From CAZBSE01 sp964561115 (GTDB lineage Bacteria > Actinomycetota > Humimicrobiia > Humimicrobiales > Humimicrobiaceae), in contig CAZLOE010000021.1 in the NCBI GenBank assembly GCA_964561115.1, positions 1 to 22,451 on the forward strand: a stretch of 22,451 bases of DNA. The letters run 5' to 3'. The position numbers were made by a program, and so were the translations under genes. Positions 15,830-22,451 of the stretch are shown piece after piece (positions within the stretch are counted from its first letter, which is position 1; each line of letters begins with the position of its first letter). The notes under the pieces were generated by a model, which was not told the DNA's origin, ran no database searches, and saw nothing but the letters and a program-made list of their open reading frames with translations.

Positions 15830-16585
15830 ATGAGAAAAACTTTTATAGCAGGCAACTGGAAAATGAATATGACTAATCTTGAAGCCGAAAAATTTATAAT
15901 GGGTTTAGGGGATAGTTACAAAAATAAAAATAATTGTGAGGTAGCGGTATGCCCGCCTGCTACAGCTCTGCTGAGTGTTAAAAAATTGATAGACAAATAC
16001 AGTATAGATGTAAAGCTCGGGGCACAGAATATGTTCTATGAATCGAGCGGTGCTTTTACAGGCGAGGTCTCACCCGGGATGATAAAAGAATTGGGAGCAG
16101 AATACATAATAATCGGTCATAGCGAAAGAAGAAAGTATTTTGGCGAAACTAATGAAATAGTCAATAGAAAAATGAGTGCTGCTTTTAAATCAGGTCTGAA
16201 ACCGATAATGTGCATTGGTGAATCACTGGATATAAGAGAGAGCGGTAGAGCTGAAAAATTTGTCCTGAATCAATTAATTGAATGTCTGGCTGGGATAAAT
16301 GAAAAAAATATTTCTGGTGTCACTATTGCCTATGAGCCAATATGGGCTATCGGTACTGGAAAAACTGCTACATCAAAAGATGCAAATGAAATGTGCAAGG
16401 CAATAAGAGGCAGAATAGGAGATCTTTACTACAAAGACATTTCAGAAGCTGTAAGAATTCAATATGGAGGAAGCGTCAAGCCATCTAATATTTCAGAACT
16501 TATGAGTATGACAGATATTGATGGAGCACTGGTAGGTGGTGCCAGCATAAAAGTCGATGATTTCATATCAATAATTAACTATTAA
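15830..16585 (+). CDS. tpiA: Triosephosphate isomerase
   Basis: TPI interconverts dihydroxyacetone phosphate and glyceraldehyde 3-phosphate. The 251-aa TIM barrel has all catalytic residues: N9 and K11 in GNWKMN, H97 in IIGHSERR, and E169 in AYEPIWAIGTG. The flexible loop 6 (about 173-179) and the phosphate-binding QYGGSVKP and ALVGGAS segments are also present. The ATG follows AAAGGA by about 8 bases. It lies 36 bp after pgk and 7 bp before gpmI, so the three are almost certainly one transcript. Confidence 0.98.
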   Translation: MRKTFIAGNWKMNMTNLEAEKFIMGLGDSYKNKNNCEVAVCPPATALLSVKKLIDKYSIDVKLGAQNMFYESSGAFTGEVSPGMIKELGAEYIIIGHSERRKYFGETNEIVNRKMSAAFKSGLKPIMCIGESLDIRESGRAEKFVLNQLIECLAGINEKNISGVTIAYEPIWAIGTGKTATSKDANEMCKAIRGRIGDLYYKDISEAVRIQYGGSVKPSNISELMSMTDIDGALVGGASIKVDDFISIINY

Positions 16586-16592
16586 AACGGTA

Positions 16593-18149
16593 GTGAAAAA
16601 TAAAACTAAGGTATATAAACCAGTTTGCTTAATAATACTGGATGGCTGGGGCTTAACTAAAAAAATTGAGGGTAATGCTGTTAGACTGGCTAATACTCCT
16701 AATATGGATAGTTATTATAAGATATATCCTAATACCAGATTAAAGCCTTCTGGAGAAGCTGTAGGTCTACCTGAAGGCCAGATGGGAAATTCTGAAGTAG
16801 GTCATCTAAATATTGGAGCGGGCAGAGTAGTCTACCAGGAATTTACCAGAATAAATAAAGTCATAGAAGATGGGTCTTTTTATGAAAATGATGTATTGAT
16901 TAAAGCTATTAATAATGTGAAAAATAATAAAAGCAGCCTCCACCTTATGGGACTGATATCAGATGGAGGGGTACACAGCCATATAAAGCACCTTGAAGCA
17001 TTGATCGATCTGGCTGTGAAAAATGAAGTGGAGAATCTATTCATCCACGCGTTTCTTGATGGGAGGGATGTCCCTCCCAGGAGCGCAGTACCTTTTCTAA
17101 ACCAGGTAGATGATTATCTTAAAAAGAAAGGAAGCGGGAAAATCGCTACAGTCAGTGGAAGGTACTACAGTATGGATCGGGATAATAGATGGGAAAGGAC
17201 TAAAAAAAGTTATGATGCGCTGGTATATAGGAAGGGAGAGAAACTCAAAACTGCAGAGGAAGTTGTAAAAGAATCATATAAAAATGATGTAGATGATGAA
17301 TTTGTAATACCTGCGATGGTGGAATGCGGCAGTGAGGAAAAGGCGAAAGTGAAGTCAGGAGATTCTGTGATATTCTTTAATTTCAGGCCTGACAGAGCAA
17401 GACAGCTTACCAGAGCATTTATAAGCAGAGATTTTGATAAATTCGATAGAGGTAAAAACCCGCCACAAGTTTATTTTGTATGCATGACTCAATATGACAA
17501 GACATTCGGTACTCCGATAGCATTTTCTCCCCAGAAAATAAAAAATACCCTGGGAGAAGTTCTGTCCAAGAACAATTTAAAACAGTTGAGAATCGCCGAA
17601 ACTGAGAAGTATGCTCATGTTACATTCTTTTTTAACGGTGGTATTGAGAAATCATACAAGGGTGAGGATAGGGTATTGATCCCTTCCCCAAAAGTGGCAA
17701 CCTATGATTTAAAACCGGAGATGAGTGCCTTCGAAGTAACTGATGCTATATTAAAGAGAATAAGATCACAGAAATATGATGTGATAATATTGAATTACGC
17801 TAACCCAGATATGGTAGGGCACACCGGTCATATTGATGCTGCTATAAAAGCTATTGAAGCAGTTGATAAATGCTTAGGGAGAGTAGTAGATGAGTTAAAT
17901 AATATCGGGGGATTGGCATTAATAACTGCTGATCATGGCAATGCTGAAGAAATGTACGATTTTGATGAAGATAAAGTCATAACTGCTCACTCTACGAATC
18001 CAGTGCCTTTTATAGTCTGTGATTCTAAGATTAAATTAAGAAGCTACAGCAGTAGTTTTAAATTAAGCGATATCGCTCCTACAATATTGGATATATTAGG
18101 CATAAAGAAACCTAAAGAGATGACAGGAGATTCTCTTATATCTAATTGA
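16593..18149 (+). CDS. gpmI: Phosphoglycerate mutase, cofactor-independent
   Basis: iPGM converts 3-phosphoglycerate to 2-phosphoglycerate through a phosphoserine intermediate and needs two metal ions, usually manganese. It belongs to the alkaline phosphatase superfamily. The 518-aa protein starts with GTG. It shows ILDGWG (D17), catalytic Ser67 in MGNSEVGHLNIGAGR, DGRDVPPRS, GRYYSMDRDNRWER, FFNFRPDRARQLTR, EKYAHVTFFFNGG, NPDMVGHTGH, TADHGNAEEM and AHSTNPVPF. These cover the metal sites and the inserted phosphotransferase domain. gpmI next to tpiA is common in Firmicutes and some deep Actinomycetota. Enolase and pyruvate kinase are not in the window. Confidence 0.98.
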   Translation: MKNKTKVYKPVCLIILDGWGLTKKIEGNAVRLANTPNMDSYYKIYPNTRLKPSGEAVGLPEGQMGNSEVGHLNIGAGRVVYQEFTRINKVIEDGSFYENDVLIKAINNVKNNKSSLHLMGLISDGGVHSHIKHLEALIDLAVKNEVENLFIHAFLDGRDVPPRSAVPFLNQVDDYLKKKGSGKIATVSGRYYSMDRDNRWERTKKSYDALVYRKGEKLKTAEEVVKESYKNDVDDEFVIPAMVECGSEEKAKVKSGDSVIFFNFRPDRARQLTRAFISRDFDKFDRGKNPPQVYFVCMTQYDKTFGTPIAFSPQKIKNTLGEVLSKNNLKQLRIAETEKYAHVTFFFNGGIEKSYKGEDRVLIPSPKVATYDLKPEMSAFEVTDAILKRIRSQKYDVIILNYANPDMVGHTGHIDAAIKAIEAVDKCLGRVVDELNNIGGLALITADHGNAEEMYDFDEDKVITAHSTNPVPFIVCDSKIKLRSYSSSFKLSDIAPTILDILGIKKPKEMTGDSLISN

Positions 18150-18189
18150 ATTATTGTCTCAGGTTGTAGCTTTGCACTAGAGTTTAAAT

Positions 18190-18217
18190 AAAAATATATT
18201 TTAATATATATTTTTTT
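18190..18217 (+). terminator. Possible AT-only hairpin terminator after gpmI
   Basis: A 10-bp inverted repeat, AAAAATATAT (18190-18199) and its complement (18206-18215), is followed by more T residues. The stem is entirely A-T and would be unstable, so this may only reflect local AT richness. It lies between gpmI and secG, where a transcript end is plausible. Confidence 0.3.
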
Positions 18218-18274
18218 GGTAAAATATATGATAAAAATTAATTAGAAATTCTATTATTTTAAGGAAGTATAAAT

Positions 18275-18508
18275 ATGGGTTCGGTTTTTTTAAATATTTT
18301 ATTTGCTGTACATATAGCTGCAAGTTTAGGGTTGATATTATTAATACTTCTGCATGCCGGAAGAGGCGGCGGTGTTTCTGGTCTATTTGCAGGGATGGTA
18401 GAGACCTTTGATGGTGCAGGAATTGTAGAGAAAAATCTTGATAGGCTGACAATCATACTTAGTATTGTTTTTACGGCTACAACTATAACCCTATTCATTA
18501 TTTTATAA
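18275..18508 (+). CDS. secG: Protein translocase subunit SecG
   Basis: SecG is the small accessory subunit of the SecYEG membrane channel. The 77-aa protein has two membrane helices (about 5-27 and 57-76). They flank a glycine-rich cytoplasmic loop, GRGGGVSGLFAG (29-40), the family signature that follows an LLILLHAG helix end. AAGGAAG lies 7 bases before the ATG. The place after the gap-pgk-tpi cluster is where secG sits in Actinomycetota and some Firmicutes, which supports the call. Confidence 0.93.
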   Translation: MGSVFLNILFAVHIAASLGLILLILLHAGRGGGVSGLFAGMVETFDGAGIVEKNLDRLTIILSIVFTATTITLFIIL

Positions 18509-18534
18509 GCTGATGTCTGGTTTGCAAATCAGCT
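18508..18534 (+). terminator. Weak hairpin after secG
   Basis: AGCTGAT (18508-18514) and ATCAGCT (18528-18534) form a 7-bp stem with a 13-base loop, followed by CAATTTT. It begins at the last base of the secG stop codon and lies 16 bases before the next start. It could be a weak terminator or attenuator. Confidence 0.3.
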
Positions 18535-18550
18535 CAATTTTAAATCAAAA

Positions 18551-20251
18551 ATGGGTAAATCAAGAATTAAAATAACAGTATTTGTTTTATGCATGATTGC
18601 ATGTTTTAGTGTTTTGGCAGTCTCATGCGAGTATGGGGACTTGGAGCTTTTTGAGTCGCTAAATAATACAGATGAAATTGAGAGCGAAGAAAGCATTGAT
18701 GAAGAAGTGTATATCGGAAGCGGGGAGTTCTTTCTTGAACTAAAAGAAAAGCAGGAAAATAAAAAACCCTTGAGTGATATTAATATAAGGAGAGCCATAT
18801 TCTATGCCATAGACAGAGAAGAAATAGTCCAGGAATTATTTGGTGAATATAGCGAGGTCCTGAACAGCTTATTCGGGAGGAATTCTTATTTTTATAACCC
18901 CTCATGGTCGGAGTATGATCATGATTTAAATAAAGCAAAAGAATTTTTAGGCAATGCAGGATATGGAACTGATAATCCTTTATATATAACAATAGGTTCC
19001 AGAAATAATAACAGTAAATATCAGATAATAGAAGAAATGATCAAAGAAGATCTGGATAAGATTGGAATAAAAATCTGGGTTTTTAATAAACCTCCGGAAG
19101 AGTGGTATCCTGATTATGTCGTAAAGGGGAATTATGAATTAGGTTTATGGTCAATAGAAAATTATTATGGAGATGATTTAAATTCCATGTTTAATTCAAA
19201 TAAACTACCCAGTTATGAAACAGAGGAGAATAAAAATTGTTTGAATTTTTATTGGTACAGCAATTCTAATATTGACAGGATTTTAAGTAGAATAACAGAA
19301 GGGAAAGATAAAGATGAAAAAAAAGATTTACTTAAACAATTTCAGGATGTTCTCGCAGGTGATGCGGTAGTCTTGCCCCTATACAGCAGATTATATTCAA
19401 TTGCATATAATAAAGAGAAAATAAAAAATTTAGAAGTAAATATAAGAGATAATAGAGTTTTTTATGATGTTGATAGCTGGAGACTAGCCGAAGAAGAAAG
19501 TGAGATAATAATCGGCTGCGAAGAAAAGGATTGCGGGTCTTTTGATTTATTTGAACCAAATTTTATAAAGGACCTTTTGATTGCGGATTTATGGGAGATA
19601 AATGAGAAGGGTGAATATGAGCCGGTTTTAGTGGAAGAAAGCAGTATTGATTCTTCTGGTGAAGCAGGTGCGGTAGTCAGGGTTTTGCTAAAAGATGAGA
19701 TTTTCTGGGAAAACGGCGATGCCATAACTTCAGAAGATGTTGAATATACTTATGACACAATGTTACAAGACGAAGGCATCACAGGTATTGATGAAGATTA
19801 TTCCAAGATAGAAGAAATAGAAGTCATAAATGATAAAGAATTTAATATTGTTTTTAGGGAGTATTTTGAAGATTGGGAAAAACTTTTCGGTATCGTATTA
19901 CCGATAGGCGTATTAGAAGATGTAGATATATATGATTTTAATATTGAAGATGTCATGGCAAGCGGACGTTATAAACTATCAGAGCGTTCAAGCGGAGAAT
20001 ATTTACTAATGGATAAAAATGAATTTTATCATGAAGAATCACCTGCAGTAGAAAGGATTAAATTTTTATTTGATGCTGATATAAATAATCTCATCGGGAT
20101 GCTCAGGGAAGAGGAGATTGATTTACTCAATGTCCCATTTGATCTGGAATTAATAACAAATCTGGAAGAAGATGAAGACATCGGCTTATTGATACAGCCC
20201 GGCGATCTAATGGAGCATCTGGCAATAAGTTTAAAACCAGTAGAAGATTAG
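18551..20251 (+). CDS. Lipoprotein, family 5 solute-binding protein, apparently circularly permuted
   Basis: Family 5 (SBP_bac_5, oligopeptide/dipeptide type) proteins bind ligands outside the cell and deliver them to ABC importers. The N-terminus is a lipoprotein signal: basic start, hydrophobic core, then LAVSC with Cys26 as the likely lipidated residue. An acidic linker follows to about residue 56. Residues 57-315 carry what is normally the C-terminal half: PLSDINIRRAIFYAIDREEIV (73-93), YNPSW with LNKAKEFLGNAGY, the 'lipoprotein-distal' DVLAGDAVVLPLYSR (266-280), and a terminal strand FYDVDSWRL. Residues 317-566 carry the usual N-terminal half: EIIIG, LIADLWEINEKGEYEPVL, the IFWENGDAITSEDVEYTYD motif (384-402), and SGRYKLSERSSGEYLLMDKNE (471-490, one residue over the family core). 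Total length (566 aa) is normal. There is no clear Shine-Dalgarno. No permease or ATPase gene is adjacent. Ligand unknown. Confidence 0.8.
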   Translation: MGKSRIKITVFVLCMIACFSVLAVSCEYGDLELFESLNNTDEIESEESIDEEVYIGSGEFFLELKEKQENKKPLSDINIRRAIFYAIDREEIVQELFGEYSEVLNSLFGRNSYFYNPSWSEYDHDLNKAKEFLGNAGYGTDNPLYITIGSRNNNSKYQIIEEMIKEDLDKIGIKIWVFNKPPEEWYPDYVVKGNYELGLWSIENYYGDDLNSMFNSNKLPSYETEENKNCLNFYWYSNSNIDRILSRITEGKDKDEKKDLLKQFQDVLAGDAVVLPLYSRLYSIAYNKEKIKNLEVNIRDNRVFYDVDSWRLAEEESEIIIGCEEKDCGSFDLFEPNFIKDLLIADLWEINEKGEYEPVLVEESSIDSSGEAGAVVRVLLKDEIFWENGDAITSEDVEYTYDTMLQDEGITGIDEDYSKIEEIEVINDKEFNIVFREYFEDWEKLFGIVLPIGVLEDVDIYDFNIEDVMASGRYKLSERSSGEYLLMDKNEFYHEESPAVERIKFLFDADINNLIGMLREEEIDLLNVPFDLELITNLEEDEDIGLLIQPGDLMEHLAISLKPVED

Positions 20252-20294
20252 AATACCTATAGATCTGACCATCGGTACCTGATAATGTAGTTGT

Positions 20295-20323
20295 TTGACA
20301 TTAATAATTAATGTTTTTAGAAT
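20295..20323 (+). promoter_or_regulatory. Near-consensus sigma-70 promoter for tRNA-Leu(GAG)
   Basis: TTGACA (20295-20300, perfect) and TAGAAT (20318-20323, five of six) are separated by exactly 17 bp. The predicted start near 20330 gives a 5' leader of about 54 bases before the tRNA. This is the best promoter match in the window. The rest of the 132-bp gap after the binding-protein gene holds no visible gene. Confidence 0.75.
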
Positions 20324-20383
20324 AAAAAGCTGGTAAATTAAACTTTCAAATCAAAATTCAGGTTTAACTGATATTTTAAGAGT

Positions 20384-20472
20384 GTCGGAATGGCGGAACT
20401 GGTAGACGCGCAAGGTTGAGGGCCTTGTGAACATCTATGTTCATGGGGGTTCAAGTCCCCCTTCCGACACCA
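20384..20472 (+). tRNA. tRNA-Leu (anticodon GAG)
   Basis: This is a complete class II tRNA with a perfect 7-bp acceptor stem (GTCGGAA/TTCCGAC), discriminator A and an encoded CCA. The anticodon stem is CAAGG/CCTTG, with loop TTGAGGG giving GAG, which decodes CUC and CUU. The long variable arm has an inverted repeat, TGAACATCTATGTTCA. Confidence 0.96.
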
Positions 20473-20556
20473 GTGTAATAAAGAATAATGATTAAGGTTT
20501 TTATAAAAATAATTTTGAAATGCACTTTAATAAAGCAGAATCTTTTGGAATACTGT

Positions 20557-20967
20557 CTACAATCTTATTGCTTTTTTACTTGCTTCTTCAGACTCTTCGT
20601 ATTTACCCTGTTTGTTTAATATTATACTGAGGATTTTCCAGGCGTCTTTGTTTTTTTCGTCTAATATCAGAAGTTTTCTGATGACTCTTTCGGATTGAAG
20701 TAATTTTTTTTGTTTGTAAAGCGCAGCACCGAAGCACAAACAGGCATCGGCATATTTATCATCCAGCTTAAGTGCTTCTGCACAGGCTGACTCTGATTCA
20801 TCGTATTTGCCCTTTTTGTAGAGAATAAAGCCATAATAATACCACGCTTCCTTAAATTTTCTGTTCTTTTTAAGAGCGTCATCACAGATTTTGAGAACTT
20901 TGTCGTATTGGCCCTGTTTTATAAGTAGTTCAACAAAATATATCCATAGATCTTTGTCTTCATCCAT
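20557..20967 (-). CDS. Small tetratricopeptide-repeat protein
   Basis: This 136-aa protein is almost wholly TPR repeats of exactly 34 residues, at 6-39, 40-73, 74-107 and 108-136, the last one short. The TPR pattern is clear: W-Y-G-L-Y-A-P positions appear as EAWYYYGFILYKKGKYDESE and DAWKILSIILNKQGKYEESE. There is no signal peptide or membrane helix, so it is probably a cytoplasmic protein-binding scaffold; the partner is unknown. The start follows AAAGGA by about 12 bases, a long spacing. It is convergent with tRNA-Leu and divergent from the radical SAM gene. The register of repeats and the upstream promoter argue that it is real. It could be a fragment of a longer TPR protein, since it ends inside a repeat. 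Confidence 0.8.
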   Translation of the reverse strand: MDEDKDLWIYFVELLIKQGQYDKVLKICDDALKKNRKFKEAWYYYGFILYKKGKYDESESACAEALKLDDKYADACLCFGAALYKQKKLLQSERVIRKLLILDEKNKDAWKILSIILNKQGKYEESEEASKKAIRL

Positions 20968-21060
20968 GAGTATTTTTAATCCTTTGGATAAAAAATAATT
21001 AAAATTAGTTAGATATCAAATGTTAACCATTATAGATTTTGAAAATAATTCTTTAATAGT

Positions 21061-21088
21061 ATTATAGTATGGTTTTTTATATAGTAAA
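21061..21088 (-). promoter_or_regulatory. Candidate promoter for the TPR gene
   Basis: On the minus strand, TTTACT (21083-21088, four of six) and a perfect TATAAT (21061-21066) are 16 bp apart. Transcription would start near 21054, leaving a leader of about 88 bases. It lies in the 319-bp gene-free stretch 20968-21286, which otherwise holds only the candidate promoter for the radical SAM gene and no small reading frame that I can support. Confidence 0.5.
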
Positions 21089-21220
21089 CGTTTTTTTCTA
21101 CTATGGAATACCTATAGACTTTGTCCCGCTCTTTTAATTGTTAGATTATTTTACAATGAAAGTATATCTAAAAAGACGGTGAAAATTTAATGATTTATCA
21201 AAATTGCTTTAGAAAAGTAT

Positions 21221-21248
21221 TTGAAAAATAGTGTGTTAGAAGTACTAT
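21221..21248 (+). promoter_or_regulatory. Candidate promoter for the radical SAM gene
   Basis: TTGAAA (21221-21226, four to five of six) and TACTAT (21243-21248, four of six) are 16 bp apart. They lie about 40 bases before the ATG, and GAGGA precedes that start. A weaker alternative lies further upstream, TTGTCC (21121-21126) with GATTAT (21144-21149). Confidence 0.35.
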
Positions 21249-21286
21249 TAAATAAGGTTGTAATATGGGTTTAAAGAGGAAATAAG

Positions 21287-22291
21287 ATGAAAGAGGCATA
21301 TTTATATAAAAAGATCGATAATAGGCGGGTACAGTGTAATCTATGCAGCCATAGGTGCATTATAGAGGATCAGGATAAGGGAAAATGCTGTGTTAGAAGC
21401 AATATTAACGGTATGCTTTATTCCCTGGTATACAGAAAAATAATTGCAGAAAATTCTGATCCCATAGAGAAAAAGCCTCTTTTTCATTTTTTGCCGGGTT
21501 CATACTCTATGTCAATAGCTACGGTCGGATGTAATTTTAAATGTTTCTTCTGCCAGAATTACAGTATTTCTCAGGCTCCCTGCGACAATAATATAATAGA
21601 GGGAAGAGATATACTACCTAAAGACATTGTGAGTCTTGCCCTGGCAAATGGTGATAAGAGTATTTCCTATACGTATACTGAGCCTACCATTTTTTTTGAA
21701 TATGCTTATGATACTGCAAAGCTGGCAAGTTCAAAAGGATTAAAAAATGTATTTGTGACAAACGGGTTTATGTCCAGGGAATGCCTGCTGATGATAGAAC
21801 CATACCTGGATGCGGCAAATGTGGATCTAAAGAGTTTTTCTGATGAAACATATAAGAATAAGATAGGGGGAAGACTTAAGCCTGTTTTAAATAATATTAT
21901 TTTTATGAAGGAACTTGGTATATGGATCGAGGTTACTACTCTTATCATACCCGGGATCAATGACTCGGAGAATGAATTGAAGCAAACAGCAGAATTTTTA
22001 GCAGGTATCGATAAAGGTATACCATGGCATATAAGTGCCTATTACCCTCAGTATAAATCTAAAATACCGCCTACAGAGATCGGACAGATAAAAAGCGCTA
22101 TTGATATAGGCAAAGTTGCAGGACTGAAATACGTTTACGGAGGAAACGTACCGGGAAGTGAGTATGAAAACACGTATTGTCCGAAATGCGGTGATTTATT
22201 AATAGAAAGAACAGGATTTTCGATTTCAGGCAGTAAGATAAAAAAAGGTTGCTGTTCAAACTGCGGTCAGAAGATAGAAGGCATATTTTAG
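21287..22291 (+). CDS. amrS: AmmeMemoRadiSam-type radical SAM enzyme
   Basis: This is a 334-aa radical SAM protein of the AmrS family, named for its frequent pairing with AMMECR1 and Memo proteins; its reaction is, to my knowledge, not established. The 4Fe-4S cluster motif is CNFKCFFC (C82, C86, C89). The family-specific N-terminal cysteine cluster has C17, C20, C24 and C34/C35, in CNLCSHRC and GKCCVRSN. DPIEKKPLFHFLPGS, YTYTEPTIFFEY, NVDLKSFSDE, PGINDS and WHISAYYPQYK are also characteristic. The C-terminus carries a zinc-ribbon-like pair (C298/C301 and C323/C326). This resembles pyruvate formate-lyase activating enzymes, but the two extra Cys clusters favour AmrS. The Memo and AMMECR1 genes are not seen in this window. 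GAGGA precedes the ATG at a good distance. Confidence 0.9.
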   Translation: MKEAYLYKKIDNRRVQCNLCSHRCIIEDQDKGKCCVRSNINGMLYSLVYRKIIAENSDPIEKKPLFHFLPGSYSMSIATVGCNFKCFFCQNYSISQAPCDNNIIEGRDILPKDIVSLALANGDKSISYTYTEPTIFFEYAYDTAKLASSKGLKNVFVTNGFMSRECLLMIEPYLDAANVDLKSFSDETYKNKIGGRLKPVLNNIIFMKELGIWIEVTTLIIPGINDSENELKQTAEFLAGIDKGIPWHISAYYPQYKSKIPPTEIGQIKSAIDIGKVAGLKYVYGGNVPGSEYENTYCPKCGDLLIERTGFSISGSKIKKGCCSNCGQKIEGIF

Positions 22292-22350
22292 AAGATTAAT
22301 TCTTAAGTTTAACCTTTTGATTTTTATCAGGTCAATAAAAATACTCAATC

Positions 22351-22379
22351 TTAACTTTTAAAAAGAATTATTCTATAAT
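22351..22379 (+). promoter_or_regulatory. Sigma-70-type promoter for tRNA-Cys
   Basis: TTAACT (22351-22356, four of six) and a perfect TATAAT (22374-22379) are separated by 17 bp. The predicted start near 22386 is 13 bases before the tRNA 5' end. Confidence 0.6.
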
Positions 22380-22398
22380 ATCTTCTTGTTACCAATAA

Positions 22399-22451
<53 letters not shown>

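Noticed and set aside
19505..19535. Internal lipobox-like IIGC (residues 320-323) in the binding protein, suggesting a second fused lipoprotein
   Set aside because: No basic or hydrophobic signal region precedes it. It matches the first beta-strand (EIIIG) of the family's mature N-terminus.
18551..20251. Binding protein as a frameshifted pair or misassembly of two genes
   Set aside because: One uninterrupted frame covers both halves with a signal peptide in front. Each half is present once and the total length is normal.
20427..20443. GAAC...GTTC resembling a LexA box
   Set aside because: It is the paired variable arm of tRNA-Leu(GAG), with six bases rather than four between the half sites.
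56..20472. Genomic island bounded by two tRNA-Leu genes
   Set aside because: The block between them is housekeeping with conserved order. There is no integrase and no repeated tRNA 3' end; the two tRNAs are different isoacceptors in opposite orientation.
20251..21118. 13-bp direct repeat GAATACCTATAGA at 20251 and 21106
   Set aside because: A 13-base match is expected by chance in an AT-rich window of this size, and no structure surrounds the copies.
22320..22342. ATTTTTAT/ATAAAAAT hairpin after amrS as a terminator
   Set aside because: The stem is only A-T, the loop is 7 bases and no T run follows.

Overview
The window is a compact, AT-rich (roughly two-thirds A+T by eye) stretch of bacterial chromosome made almost entirely of housekeeping genes. 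Nearly all are on the + strand and many are tightly spaced. The order polA-rpsA-coaE-uvrB, then uvrA-uvrC-rapZ, then gap-pgk-tpiA-secG resembles Actinomycetota (known gene-order knowledge, not searched here). The S1 protein with four S1 domains and a charged tail fits the same group. Low GC and the presence of gpmI suggest a deep-branching, probably uncultured, low-GC member or a relative. This placement is an inference. There is no transposase, integrase, CRISPR array or prophage module.

Layout. (1) 56-144: tRNA-Leu(CAA) on the - strand, divergent from polA. (2) 302-4491: DNA polymerase I and ribosomal protein S1. (3) 4640-12021: coaE followed by uvrB, uvrA and uvrC, so all three subunits of the UvrABC excision nuclease lie in one run. 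Pol I, just upstream, fills the gap that UvrABC leaves. (4) 12022-13353: a small membrane protein (PF04020 type) and rapZ. The usual rapZ partners yvcK and whiA are absent. (5) 13501-18149: a glycolytic cluster gap-pgk-tpiA-gpmI covering triose-phosphate interconversion to 2-phosphoglycerate, with a strong hairpin between gap and pgk. (6) 18275-20251: secG and a lipoprotein of the family 5 (oligopeptide-type) solute-binding proteins. (7) 20384-20472: tRNA-Leu(GAG) with a near-consensus promoter. (8) 20557-22291: a small TPR protein on the - strand and, divergently, a radical SAM enzyme of the AmrS type. (9) 22399 to the end: the 5' part of tRNA-Cys(GCA).

The most unusual feature is the solute-binding lipoprotein at 18551-20251. 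Its sequence reads in the wrong order: motifs that normally form the C-terminal half of family 5 binding proteins come first, right after the lipoprotein signal. The half that normally follows the signal peptide comes second. Total length is normal, so this looks like a natural circular permutation, with a trace of the duplication left at both ends. No permease or ATPase genes accompany it.

Secondary points are the single-locus uvrBAC, an apparently dead proofreading domain in Pol I, a divergent CoaE, the rapZ locus lacking yvcK/whiA, the gap-pgk hairpin, and an AmrS without its AMMECR1 and Memo partners nearby. Promoter calls are by eye against the sigma-70 consensus.
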